From Ichthyophthirius multifiliis (Eukaryota; Ciliophora; Oligohymenophorea; Hymenostomatida), in assembly GCF_000220395.1 (NCBI RefSeq), contig NW_004086056.1, positions 62,001 to 126,000 of the forward strand: a DNA stretch of 64,000 nucleotides, given 5' to 3'. This document shows positions 25,793-39,252 of this stretch, piece by piece (the stretch's first letter is position 1; each line of letters begins with the position of its first letter). The position numbers and the translations under genes are program-made. The notes under the pieces are model-generated. The model did no database searches. It was not told where the DNA came from and was given only the letters and a program-made list of their open reading frames with translations.

Positions 25793-27825
25793 ATGATAAT
25801 AAAAAAAAATATAAAGGATTACCATAATAAAAAAAAAAGTAAAATTGAGATTATGTAAGCATATTAAATAAAATAAAATCCAATGTAAATAAATAATTAT
25901 TATGAATTAGATGAAATGATAATAAATTACATAAATTAAAATAAGAATTAATAATTTCCTTAATCAAATTTGTTAACAATAATGTAAAAAAATCCAATAA
26001 ATGTATTATAAAGAAATGCAACAACTGATAAAATACTAAAATAATAAACTAACATATAAAACATATAAAGTGCTAAAGAAACAAATTATGTAAGTGGATA
26101 TAATAATATTTTAAGTAATCTATCATGTGAGAACAATAATAGTATTTCAAAAGAAAACAATATTAATAATACTTCTACAAATATTGAAAGCTAAAATACA
26201 ACTCAGAATAAACTTCATATTTAAAAACAAAGGAAATTATATCAATCTATAAGACCATAAACTGCTTTAACAAAAAACAATATATAAATTTCAAGTACAA
26301 TTAAGAAAAATATTAACCAAAATATTATAATAAATGAAGATAGTAATAATTAAAACTATAAAGATTATTGTGAAAACTTAATTAAGGATTGTGAACATAT
26401 TGTTAATAAAATTCAAAAGGAAAAAAACAGTATTAAAAGATTTTCTTAAGCTACTTAATAAAAACTAAATATTACAAAATTTAAATATTAAAGGCCTAAA
26501 AGTGTAAAAAAAATAGAATCATCTTCATAAAACTCTTCAAGTATTTAAAGAAAAAAATAGAAAAATGATTAAAACGAAGAAGAAGATGAAGAAGAAAATG
26601 ATGGAAACTACAATTTGCATTTAATTGCAAATAATTTGCTTTAAAAGAAATTAACTTAGGAAATAAATACTCCGTATTTTTATTAATAGTAATAATAAGA
26701 AATTCATTATCAAAAAAAATAAATAAGTTAAAAAAGTATTATAAAACCATCTCCATATGTATAATATTAAAATAAAGTAATAACTGAATAAAGCAAAAAA
26801 ACAATTCCTATTCTTATGCCAAATAATTTAATAACACCAAATATAGAACAAAACAATCCAATTTTTTTAAAAAAATCACATTTAGGAATTTCAAAAAGGC
26901 CAATAACAGCTATTACATCTAATGTGAAAATAGTAGGAGAAAAAATAGATATGGATAGATATGAAATCAAAGAAAATATAGGAAAAGGTAGTTATGCAAT
27001 TGTAAAATTAGCAAGGGATACATTAACAGATAAAAAAGTCGCTATAAAAATATATGATAAATACAAACTTTTAGATCCATAAAAACTAAACAATGTAAAA
27101 AGAGAAATAACAATACTAAAAAAATTAGATCATGTAAATATTATTAAGTTAAACCAAATTATAGATACTAGATTAACTGTAAATCTTGTAATGGAATATA
27201 TATCTTAATTATCTCTAAGATAGTTTATGAAAAATTAATAAGGTAAAATTCTTGATGAAAAAATTGCAAAAATGGTATTCAAATAAATAGTTTTTGCTGT
27301 CTAATATTGTCATGACTTTGAAGTTATACATAGAGACATTAAACTTGAAAACGTTATGCTTGATTCTTCAAATTATTAAATTAAACTTATTGATTTTGGA
27401 TTTGCTATTCGAGTATAACCAGATAAAAAACTGAATATATTTTGTGGTACTCCTAGTTATATGTCTCCTGAAATTACTAGAAAAAAAGAATATTATGGAA
27501 AACCGGCTGATATATGGAGTTTAGGTATACTCTAATACATACTTGTATGTGGAAGGTTCCCATTTAAAGGTAAGGATGATAATTAATTATTCAAAAAAAT
27601 TCAATAAGGTGAATATAGCTTCCCTAATTTTGTAAGTAGCTCTGCTATATCTCTAATTAATAGATTACTCAGACAAAATCCTTTAGAAAGACCAACTGCG
27701 AAAGAGGTTATATATTTATTATTATTTAAAAAATATTTTATTAATTTTAATAAAATTTAATAATATTAAAATAATATTTATTTATTTTTAAAAAAAAGAT
27801 ACTATATGATAAATGGTTTAATTGA
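25793..27825 (+). CDS. CAMK/AMPK-like serine/threonine kinase with a long Asn/Gln-rich N-terminus
   Basis: Two exons (25793-27706 and 27799-27825, intron 92 nt) encode 646 aa. Residues ~386-646 are a complete kinase: glycine loop [16 protein letters not shown] lysine, [11 protein letters not shown] catalytic loop, IDFGFA (DFG), [10 protein letters not shown], and [20 protein letters not shown]. The loop sequence and the Trp-Ser-Leu-Gly helix place it near the CAMK-like/AMPK-MARK group. The ~385-residue N-terminus is low complexity (Asn, Gln, Ser, Lys) with an acidic run (EEEDEEEND) and no domain seen. The start is the first in-frame ATG after TGA 25712-25714; an internal ATG at 25853 is an alternative. 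The last exon codes only eight residues (ILYDKWFN), completing the kinase fold. Confidence 0.9.
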
Positions 27826-27900
27826 ATGAAAACTATTTATAAAAATGATATTAAGTGAAATATTTATAAATTTAAAGTATAAATTATATTAAAAATTATT

Positions 27901-27968
<68 letters not shown>

Positions 27969-28845
27969 AATATTAAATATTTATTATTTTAAAAATATAT
28001 ATTATATGTTTTATTTTAAATAAAAGTTTTTTTAATTTTATATTTTTTTTTATTTTTTTGTGTAAATAAATATGAGTTTTTTAACTATATTTTTTATTAA
28101 TTTTATAATAATATTTTTATTTTTTATATAAATATAATGCGTATAATTATTATTATTTTATTATATATTTATATATTTTTAAACAGAATAATAATTAAAT
28201 ATTATTTTTTTATTTATTTATTATTTATTTATATATTAAGAAATATTATTAAAATTAGTTTTTATTATATTCTTATTAATATAATCTATATATTTTTTAT
28301 AGTATTTTAAAAATCTCAATTTTATATAATATATTATTTTTACATAGAAATATAGAAATTTATTTTTGTTAAAAAAAAAAAATCATTTAAATTATTTTAA
28401 TAAATATATTATTTTTGGTTACATCTTTATTTATTTATTTTTGATAAATAGTAATATATTTAATTAAAAACATAATATATTTTTTTAAATATATAAATCA
28501 AAAAATAAATATTTTTTTTAATTATTTCTGTTATATATTAAATTTTATTTAGATATCTATTTTCATATTTTTGAAATTTCTTGATAATTTATTTAATTCG
28601 AAATATAATATTTTTTATCATTCTTTCTTATTCTTTTTTTTTTTATTATATTAAATTTAATAAATTTTTATTAAAAATATTAATAAACTTTTGCAAAATC
28701 TATTAGAATTTTTTTATCTTAAAAAAAATTAATTGGTCTTAATAATTTGAGTGTAATATATATATTTTTTAAAAAATTATTAAATAATATTTATTTTTAT
28801 ATAATAATAATTTTTTTTTTTTTTTGTAAAATCAAGATAAAAAAT
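27826..28845. other. Intergenic, A/T-rich, with an ATT microsatellite
   Basis: About 1 kb with no supported gene. An (ATT)n tract occupies about 27908-27956; long T runs precede the PLD start. Confidence 0.65.
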
Positions 28846-31800
28846 ATGAATTAAATAATAGAAGAGTAAAAAAGCTTTGATTAAAGCTTCAACTAATATT
28901 TACAGTAATGCTCAATTAATTTCACATCAAACCAATATACATCTAAAAATAGTTTTTCTGAGTCAATATAAATTAGAATGTTGGATTACTGTTCTTATGA
29001 ATAATTTATTACATAAATATAATTGATTGGATAACCCGAAGATTATTTTAAAAAATAAGAATTATCATAATTAAAATAAAATATATTTTTTATAGAAGTT
29101 ATAGATGATTAAGGCTAAATATATTAGTAATTTATATATAAAAAATAAAAATATAAAAAGAATTATAATTTTATTATTTAAAATATAAAAAAGGCTTAGA
29201 AGAAGATACTAAGACTTTTTATAATTAGACAAATAAGTAAGCTTATATTTTTTGTAAAAAAAAAAATAGTTATAATTATTAAAAAAAAGGTTTAAAAATA
29301 AATAAATGAATTAGAAATATATGATTTGTAGCTACCAACCTTTCCTAAATAAGAAAATGAAGCTCCTGCTGAGAACTTATTGATATTTTTCAATTAATAT
29401 TTTAATTAATATATATTTAAAAATAAAAAATTAACAGAAAGTTATCCAGTAAGGCTTTTTTTAGAAATATCTCGCATTAATCATTATGGTCATTAAAAAT
29501 ATAAAGAATAATTCATGAAAAAGAAAGCCGGAGGAAGAAGTAATGAAAATAGATGTGTTAGATGCGGAGTTTTTTGGGGAAAATGGAATAAAAGATATTT
29601 TTGCATCACTTCAGATGGAATATCTATATCTAAAGGTTAAATTTATATTAAAAACATAAATATAAGAATAAATATAAAGATGTTATATAAGAAAAATGTT
29701 AAATACGTGAAGTTATTATGTTCGATTATGATTTTTCGGTTGAATATGGTAAATTTTCCACTGGATATAATAGAGGGATTAGTATTAATTCTAGCAATAG
29801 GAGATTATTATTAGAAGCTTGTGACTTATTTTCGTTTTTTGATTTTCTTTTTGCATTAAAATAGGCTATGTAACAAAGTCCTTATTTAGGTATTCATAGA
29901 TTCGCTTCATATTCCCCGGAAAGGGAAAAAAATGACTGCGTAACATATGTTGATGGCGAAGATTATTTCAAGGAATTATATAAATGCTTAAAAAAAGCTG
30001 AGAGAGAGATATTTATTACCGATTGGTGGCTTTCTCCTTAATTTTATTTGGTAAGACCTGTAGGAGAAAATGAAAATAACTAAACCAGAATTGATTTAAT
30101 TTTAAGTCAAAAATCTCGATAAGGTATAAAAATATATATCATAGTTTATAGAGAGCCTAAAATCGCTTTAACAATAAATTCTTAATTTACAAAATATAAT
30201 TTAATTAATTCATCATCAGCATAAAAAAATAATATTAAAATATTAAGACATCCTAGTACTTTATACCCTTTCATGTGGTCTCACCATGAAAAAATGGTTA
30301 TTATTGATTAAAAAATAGGATTTATGGGAGGTTTAGATATCTGTTATGGAAGAATGGATAATTCTAATCATTTTTTATATGATTATCATGAAATTAATGG
30401 TAAAAATTCCTTTTGGCCAGGTATTTCTCAATTTTTTAATTTTTCGTGTTAAATATAATTAATTAGAATAAAAAAAAATTAAATAATATATATAAAAAAC
30501 ATTATCAAAACTAAATATTTTTCAAGGAATTGATTATTGCAATTCTAGAATGAAAGACTTTCAAGATGTGAAAATTTATAATAAACCTGAAATTGATAAA
30601 TCAAAAGACCACAGAATGCCATGGTTTTTATTTTTATATATATTTTATTTTTAAATAATATAAAGGCATGACGTCGCCATAAAAGTAAAAGGAAAAGTAG
30701 TTACTGATATGACTAGACATTTTATTTAATATTGGAATTTTGCTTAATAAGATTTAGAGTCTTAAAAAGGAAAAGAATAATATTAAATACTTAGAATAAG
30801 ATAACAAAGTATGAATATGACTGAATAGAAAAATACAAATAAGTTTTTTGATAAAGTAAAAAATAAATGGGAAAAATTCAAGCACAACATACTAAATAGA
30901 AATGATAAAGAAGTAAAAAAATAAATATAGTTTTAATAAAAATAGTTTTAATAAAAAATTAAAAGAAAGATTATTTAAGCGAAAATCTTGTTTAATACTA
31001 AATAAATAGTAGATATTAATAGCAAAACGCTTTTTAATTGTAAAAGGTAAGTACTTTATATATAGAAAACCTAAAAAAAACTACCATAATAATCTAAATA
31101 AATAATACTTGAATGATGAAATTAATTCTTAAGAAATAAAAACAGAAATCCAGGAAGAAATGTTTTTTGATACTGAAAGAAAACCTAAAAGTGATATAAT
31201 AAAAAATAAAGTTAGAGCTTAGTCTTAATATCCTTCACCAATTAAGATTTCCTTTTAATAAAAATCTTAATAACATTATTAAATTGAAGAGCTTAGAAAG
31301 CAAAGTAAAATATAAATAATAATAAAAATATAAAAAATAAAAAAATAGGATCTCATTCGGAATGCATATCATATTAAAATTCTTAATTGGATGAACAATA
31401 TATAAAAATATTAGAAGAAGCCGTTGAAAATAAAGATGATGACATAAAAAATGGTTTTTATTAATAAAAAAGTTCCTAATAGGAACAAAACATTTTGAAC
31501 ACGTAAACATTAAAATTAAAGAAAAATGTATCTTCATAATCTTCATCATCGTCTAGTGAAGAAGACCAAAATGAAATATTATTAAATAATTTACATAGTA
31601 GAAAAGTTTCTAAGGGGACAAATAATTGTTAAATGTTAAGATCTAGCAGTATTTGGTCTTGTGGAATAAAAGATACAGAATGTAGTATCCATATGGCTTA
31701 TATTCATTTAATTGGACAGGCTCAACATTTTATTTATATTGAAAATTAATTTTTTATAAGTAATTTAGCAGGAGAACCTGTCACAAATAACATTGCTTTG

Positions 31801-32709
31801 GCTTTGGTTGCTAGAATAAAATAAGCATTTTTAAGAAATGAGAAGTTTAGAGTTTTTGTTGTTCTTCCTTTACTTCCTGGATTTTAAGGAGAAATAGATG
31901 GTAGTAACTCCGGAGTTTTAAAAATTTAACTACATTGGGAATATTTAACAATTTGTAGAGGAGGAAATTCTATTTATGAAACTTTATAAAGAGAAGGAAT
32001 TTCTGATCCTGAAAAATATATTTCTTTTTATGGATTAAGGACACATGCGAAAAAAGAAGGATGTATTCCTGTAACTGAGATTGTATATGTCCATAGTAAG
32101 TTAATGATTGTGGATGATAAAAATTTAATCATTGGTTCTGCTAATATTAATGATAGAAGTATGAAAGGATCAAGAGATTCTGAAATTGCAGTTTATTTTT
32201 ATTTTTTTGTATTTATTTTACATTTTCTTTTCTTAGATGTTTGTTCAAGATTAAGATTTAATTGAAAGTAAAATGAATGGAAAATAATATATGGCAAGTA
32301 AAGTTGCGTTTAATTTAAGAATTAAACTCTTCTAAGAGCATTTTGGACTTAGCTTTTAATAATTAATTGATCCTTTAAGTGAAGATATGTTTAATAATAT
32401 ATGTTAGAATTGTAAAGTTCGCATTTATTTTAATTTTATTTTTATTATTATTATTTTATTTTTTAATTTTTTTAGAGAAATACAGAAATATATAGAGAAG
32501 TCTTTAGATGTTATCCTGATGATAATATTAAAACTTCTAATGATTTCCAAGATTTTTAAAAGACTAGAAATTTAGATAAATATGATTAATTAAAAAATTA
32601 AATTGTAGGATTTGCTGTAGAGTTTCCTAAATAATTTTTATAAGACGAAAATTTGGAGTTAAGAATTTCTTAAAGAGAATATTTCTGTCCTTCAATTAAT
32701 TTTACATGA
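28846..32709 (+). CDS. Phospholipase D of the PX-PH type (PLD1/PLD2 class)
   Basis: Ten exons (28846-29126, 29194-29236, 29290-29635, 29680-30420, 30527-30623, 30666-31046, 31066-31304, 31349-32190, 32237-32416, 32476-32709) give about 1127 aa. It hydrolyses phosphatidylcholine to phosphatidic acid on membranes. The PX signature RRYQDFLQLDKQ...LPTFPKQ lies near residues 95-130, and a PH-like segment includes [17 protein letters not shown]. Catalytic HKD 1 is [19 protein letters not shown] (~425) and HKD 2 is [19 protein letters not shown] (~957). The ~530 residues between them include a Lys/Gln/Ser-rich loop, longer than in animal PLD1. Exons 6 and 7 join only if a 19-nt GT...AG segment (31047-31065) is removed, or if the A8 run at 31073-31080 carries one extra base. 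The other junctions are ordinary and phase-consistent. Confidence 0.93.
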
Positions 32710-33512
32710 TATTTTAAACAATTTTAATTATTATATGGATTAAAAATATTTTAATAATATTTATTAAAAAATTTAATTTAAATAAGTTTGTTATTTTTCT
32801 TTATATTTGTTTTTACTTAATTATCAAAATATAAAAATTATTTTCAATACAAAAAATCCTAATTGATTAAGACCTATTTTTACATTTTGAAATAATCTTA
32901 AATATCCTTAATTATATTTTTAAAAATAAATTTAAAAAATGGTCTTAATCACAACAACAACAACAAAAATATATAAAAAGTAAATAAAAAATATTATATT
33001 TAATCAGAATTAAATATAAATTGAATAAAACTTAATTTTAAAGAATTTTCCTTTAGTTTAATATATTTTTTTCAGTTTAATTTTTTTTACTTTTGAATTT
33101 TCCTTTTATCTATTTTTTTTATATGTATATTTTCGTAATATATTATTATTTAATCTAAATCTTTTCTTTATTTATTTAATTTTTAATAATTGAGTTTTAG
33201 TATTTTTTTTTAATTTAAGATTATTTATCTTCATTGATTAAAACCAACCTTAAATCATTTTATATATGACTAAAATGGTCTTAATTAAAAAATTTTAAAA
33301 AAAAAGTTAAAAAAACCTTAATTGAAATTGAAATCTTAAAATTTACTGTAATAATATAAGAATTTATAAATATAATTAGTTTTGAAATGTAAAAACTAAA
33401 TAAAAAGATGCAAACTTAAATTCTATTAATTAATTTAAATAAATAAAAAAAATTATTTAAAATAATATTTCATAAAGAATATCTATCTCGTATTTTTTTT
33501 TTTTTTTTATAG

Positions 33513-33551
<39 letters not shown>

Positions 33552-33879
33552 TAGGTATATTTAAAAATAATAAATAATAAAATAAAATAATGAACGAAAA
33601 TCTCATTTAATAAACATATATATTTTACTTTCTTATTAATTTAATACTAAAACTTTATTTGAAAATATTAATTCAGTGTTTTCATATAAAATAGTTATTT
33701 TACCTAAATTGAATAAAAAATAGTTTAAAAGTTAAAATAAAAATATACAAAAATAGGCTAAAAAATAATAATAATTTAAAAAATAAAATTATTTCTATAA
33801 TTATTTATAAAAATAATTTTATTATTTATTGTAAAATAATTTTTTTTTTAAAAAAAAAAAATTAAATTAATAATGTTTT
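32710..33879. other. Intergenic between convergent PLD and Gln-rich genes
   Basis: A/T-rich 3' flank of two converging genes. It contains two long T runs and an A run (about 33488-33553) that would form a T/A foldback. No gene seen. Confidence 0.6.
33488..33553. repeat. Poly-T / poly-A foldback tract
   Basis: A T run of ~15, then a T run of more than 20, followed directly by about 15 A. A low-complexity palindrome; lengths of such tracts are unreliable in assemblies. Confidence 0.8.
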
Positions 33880-35035
33880 TCAAATATAATAATACTAATA
33901 CATTCCATTAGTTCCTTATCCACCTTATTTTTCTCTTGGTAATATAGGTAAAGATAATTGATCCCAATTTTTCGATTCAAATGTTTTAGTAAATATGTAT
34001 GTTGTCAAATTAGTCTAAAGCATACCAGTCATTAATTATTATTCTTTAGCATTTTGACATTTTTCAAAAGATTTTTAGATATACTATTGTAATTAAACTC
34101 TTTGCTTTTCACATAATAAATACATAAAATTAAATTCAATTTTCTTGTATCAAATCTATTTTTTTCAAAATTTTAAAAAATATCAGAAGGAATTAGTATA
34201 TCTTAATCCCATCTAGTTCTTTTGTTAATTTTTTATTCATTCCTAAAGAATATTAAACAATTTTTTTTTTTTTTGATTTTTTTTGATTTACAATACAGTT
34301 CTTTTAATTTCTTCTAAAAGTGGATCATAATGGTTATCATTTTGCATTAAATTACCGCCTTTTTATTATAATTAATTTATTATAATTAATTTATAAAAAT
34401 ATATATATATTTTTAAAATAATAATAATATACTTGTCTACTATTAATATGTAAGATTAAAATTTTAATTATTTTATGTTGCAGTATTTTATAATGTGCCT
34501 GTCTATATTTATGATACTGCTGCTTATGTCATTTATTGTTTAGTTTATATTTATTATTGTATTGGCTATATTGCAGTAGGAATTGTTGCTAATGCTTGTG
34601 GTATATATGCTTATTAGTTATAAGCGCCTGGTTAAGCTTAATAATAATTAAAATAGTTTCCTTGTGCTGTCTATTAATTATATAAATAAGGCTATTATTG
34701 CTACTATTAATAATACTATTGTTAATATTATTGCATATATGCTTAATATGCAAGTGGATTAGCTTTTTTAATTAAATATATATAAATATTATTATATATA
34801 TATATTACTTTATTGAGCTTATTGTAATTGCTACAAATATTTTTAATACTATTAATATTATAATTATTGAGAATTTAAATCTGATTGTATTTTATTCTAA
34901 TCATCTTATTATTAAATTCTATTTTATAAATTTTTATTTATAAATTAGTTTTGTTTTAACTATTTGTATTATATATTATTTATTTATATATTTTTTATAA
35001 TCCTGTATTTACTAATCTTATTGAATTTAATTCAT
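33880..35035 (-). CDS. Gln/Tyr-rich protein with a conserved-looking C-terminal domain, function unknown
   Basis: Five exons on the minus strand (35035-35013, 34918-34809, 34762-34433, 34358-34292, 34242-33880) give about 297 aa. The first ~150 residues are prion-like, rich in Gln, Tyr, Ala and Pro (QAYMQQYQQQYYQQQQQQ). The C-terminal half is ordered-looking: HYDPLLEEIKRTVL, INKRTRWDQDILIPSDIFQ, and CEKQRVQLQQYIQKSFEKCQ. Exon 5 needs one extra base at the four-base run 34140-34143 (A on the coding strand) to keep frame; with it, both halves read well. RTRWDQ recalls RWD/RWNQ motifs of splicing factors, but that is too weak to name it. An RNA-binding role would suit the composition; this is inference. 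Confidence 0.65.
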
Positions 35036-37845
35036 TTTTGTATTAAGTCTCCTTTTTTAAATTCTTTTTTACAAATATTATATTAATATTTTAAATATAT
35101 GTTTTGTTAGTAATTTTTTTATTAAAAATATATCTTAAAATTATTAATTTAATATTAAATAATATATATTTTAATTATATATTGATAATGTCTATATTAA
35201 TATTATTAAAAATATATATTAATAAGAAATTTTTATAACTTTTGTATTTTATAATATATTACATATTAAATAGTTCTAAAGATATAAATATATATAGTTA
35301 ACAATTATTTAAGAAAAAAATATTTAAATTTTATTTATTAAAATTATTTTTATATTATAATATATTTATTTTTAAAATAAAATATATTTTGTATTAAGTA
35401 TATTTATATATGGAACTTTTAATTATTTATTATATTATTAATAAATATTTAATATATAATAAGAAAAATATAATTTATTATTATATTTAAGATAAGAAAT
35501 AAAATTAATTTATTATTTGAATTCTTCAATTATTTTAAAATACATATTTTTTTAAATTATAAAACTTAAAATATATTATACTAATACAATTATTACATTT
35601 TTATATTTTTTTTATTCTTTTTATATTAAGTATCTAGAGATGATTTAAGTAAAATACTTTTTATGTTAGATACATTAAAGTTTATTTAATATTTTTTAAT
35701 AAAAACTAATTTTTAAAATTAAGATAATCGTATGAATACAATTGAATAGATTGTTTAAGTAAACTAATTAAAATAATATTAAAATTTTTAGGACTCTTTA
35801 AATAAATATGGGATTTTATTTTATATAATATTTTTTTTATAATATGAAAAAATAAAATAAAATCAATATAAAATTAAAATATAAAATACAAATATAATTA
35901 ATTATTTTTAAACACTTAAAATTAAAAAATAAATACATTTTAAATAATATTAGCAGAATAATTTAACGAAATATATATTTATTATCGGTTCATATTGTTT
36001 TTTATTTTTAATAACAAAAAAAAGTGAAGAAAAATTCGATAATAGTTTTTTTTTTTTGATTAAGTCTATTAAAAAAAAAAAAAGCAGATAAATTAAAAAA
36101 AATAATATAAACAAACAATATATTTATTATATATATTTTAATATTAAATTAAAATAATATGAATATAGAAAAGATTTTCTATTAAAACTTTGGTAAAAAT
36201 TAAAACTGTCTTAAATCTTTAGAGTTGAACTATAGTAATTGTTTTATTTATTGATTTTTGCTTTTTAAAAAAATAATAATATCTTATACCAAAAACTTGC
36301 CTTTCAACAAATAAATATAAGAATTATAAACTAGATTAGTATTATAACACTTCATTTAATAATAAATATTTTATTTTAAGTTTATATATAATAAAACTTA
36401 CATTATCCCACTATATTAATTCAAACAATTATTCTTCCAAACTTCTACTTAACCTAAATAAATATTGACATCGAATAAAATATATAAAATATTAAAAAAA
36501 AATATATAGATATTATATATGAATTTTTATACAATATATTTATATTTAATTAAATTATATAAAATATATTAAATTTTAAAACAAATATTGAGAAAATTAT
36601 ATAATCGATATAAAATCTAATGAAAAACTAATTTTTTAATAAATCTTATATGAAAAATTATAAAATAAAAAATGAAATTGTACTAAATGAATGATAATTT
36701 TTTTTAAGTTATCGCTTTTTTGAGCATATATTATTTTAATTAAATTTAAAATTGTATATTTTATTAAAATTTATTGAATATAATATTTTTATTTTATTTA
36801 TTTTATATATTAAATATACAATAAATTATTAATTATAGTATTTTACATTTTTTTATTTAATAATAATTTTATCAAAATATTAAAAAAAATTATATATTAA
36901 TTTTCAATTTTAATTTTCATAATTTTTGACAATCTATACTATTATTTTTTTCTGAAAGCATAAATAATTTTTACAATCAAATTTAAAATAATAAAATACA
37001 AATAAATTTAAATTCATATAGTAAAAATTTTTTTTTAATATAATATAAAATCAAAATTATATAATACTATTATATAATAAATACATACATTATTAATAAT
37101 TATATTTTTTTAATATGTAAATAAAAATAATAATTAATTTTAAAAATCTAATTAAAAAATATATTAACTATTATTTTCTTTAATTTTAAAGCATTTTAAT
37201 TTTTAAATAAAAATTAATTTTTTTTTTATTTTTATTTTTGTTTCTTTTTTAAATTTTATTTTATTTTTAATCAAATATATAAAAAGATATTTGATAGAAG
37301 TAATAATTAAAATGAAAGCATGTTTCCCAAAATAAATGATTATTTTAAATATGTAAATATTAAACAAATAAAAAATTATTTTGAAAAAACTTTATATTAA
37401 TTCAAAAAGTATTAAAAAAATAAAATTTTTCAGCAATAATACAAAAATAATAGTTAAAATAAAATACATATTAATCATTTATAATAATAAAAGTATAATA
37501 AATAAAAAAAAATCAATTTCAAAATAAAATAGAAAAATGTATGTGAATATAATATAATTTCATATAAAATATAAGATTATTATATTATATTTTAACATTT
37601 TTCTATTATTCAATCGAAATTCTAAAAAAAATTTACTTAAACCTCTATATTAATTAAATAAATATTTTTACTATTATAATTTATTTTTATATGAATTTGA
37701 TTATAATTTATATATATTATATAATTATTAAAAATCAAATCCAGATATTAGTATTTTATTGAATTTTATTGAAAATATTAAATAATTATTTATATGTTTT
37801 TATTTAATAAAACTAATATTAAGAAAAATAATATTTATTGTATTA
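35036..37845. other. Long intergenic region, no gene seen
   Basis: About 2.8 kb of near-pure A/T. The only exceptions are short patches near 35990-36060 and 36180-36230. No frame, RNA or repeat I can support. Confidence 0.6.
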
Positions 37846-38950
37846 ATGAGCAATTTAAACACTTTAATATAAAATAAAATCTATGAATAAGCAAAACAAT
37901 AAACGACAGTATATAGTTGCCTTTTAGCATTGCATTAATATTTGTATTGCTATATTATTAGTATAAGGGTTTTTTAAAAAATATATTAGCTTAAATATAT
38001 AAATAAAAAATAGTTTGTACAGTTTTAGAAGAAAAAAAAAAGAAATATTTTACCTATTTTTATTAAATTCTATTATTAGTGGCAATAAGTTTTAAAATTT
38101 GTATATTTATAATAATATCTATTTTATATTTTTATAGTTTAGTTTATTAAATGCTTTACTTTAATAAATTAATAAAACATAATTTTAAACTTAATTGACA
38201 CTTTTTAAATTTTTTTGATTACTTGCGTTTTAATTTTAGTTAGTTATAAATGGTTAACTTTTTTAACGATATTTATATTTTATATTATTTAATATAATTA
38301 TTTTTATAAAAATAAAAAGGTATGAACTATATCTGTAATATTTTTATTCATTATAAAATTCTAAAAAGTGGATTAAGAAATTTAAAATACAAGTTATATT
38401 TTATCTATTTATTAGTATTATAATATATTCTATAATAGAATAAATTTAAGATTTAAATAAAGAAAAAATGTAAATATCTCATACTATAATAATATTTATT
38501 TAAATAATTTAAAATATGATAGGATTTTATATTTAATAGTTTATACATTACTTTCGTTTTATGTTTTTATTTCTTTTTATTATTGCTAAAAATTAAAATA
38601 AACAATAAGGAATGTAGAAATTGAACTTGGAATGTCTTTTAATAAGCAAAAAGTAAATAAAAAATAAACAAATATAAAAATATATTATGTAGTTTTTTAT
38701 ATCTTATTATATACTAGTTTTATTATTATTGAAAAGGATAATTCTTGCTTTTATTGAAATAATTTATTTTTTAATTAAATAATAATCTTTTTTTTTAAAC
38801 TACATAAATAAAGAATCCGAAATGTATATAAAAATATTAAATTAATAAAAAAAAAATATATTTTAGGATTGTATTTCTTTTTTGCAAAGATATAATTTTA
38901 ATAATTTTACCGATTTAAATATTGGCTTAAATAATTTTTCCATAAAATGA
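37846..38950 (+). CDS. Possible multi-exon membrane protein gene, unresolved (may be degenerate)
   Basis: Three patches look coding. From ATG 37846 the frame MSNLNTLIQNKIYEQAKQQ runs on through SCLLALHQYLYCY. A patch ending at about 38651 encodes a hydrophobic stretch, then QTIRNVEIELGMSFNKQK, just before a GTAAAT donor. The last exon (38870-38950) reads DCISFLQRYNFNNFTDLNI to TGA. Several hydrophobic segments suggest a polytopic membrane protein. TGA codons in the linking frames mean introns are needed, and I could not find one consistent exon chain. The NVEIELGM...N-rich tail faintly recalls DHHC acyltransferases, but no DHHC cysteine-rich domain is present. A decaying gene is equally possible. 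Confidence 0.3.
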
Positions 38951-39252
38951 TTGTGAAATATAAAATAAAACCGAAAATGAACATAATATATCATATTAAA
39001 AGTTAAATGATAATAATAATTGAAAATAAATTAATATATATATGAAATAAAAGTATTTATAAATAAATTAATTTTATATAAAATTTTAATTAATTATTTT
39101 AAATCTAATTTAAATAAATTATTTATTTTAAATTTTATTTAATATATTTTAATAATAAAACTTAATTTAATTAAATTAAAAAATTAAACTTAGTTGCATA
39201 TACTTAAAATTTATATTTTTAGTATAATTAAATTTAAGATACATTTTAAGAT

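Noticed and set aside
26767-26970. Minus-strand frame opposite the kinase gene
   Set aside because: Antisense shadow of the kinase linker region; no motif.
31235-31549. Minus-strand frame of 104 codons
   Set aside because: Antisense of PLD exons 7-8; hydrophobic only because the plus strand is rich in AAA/AAT.
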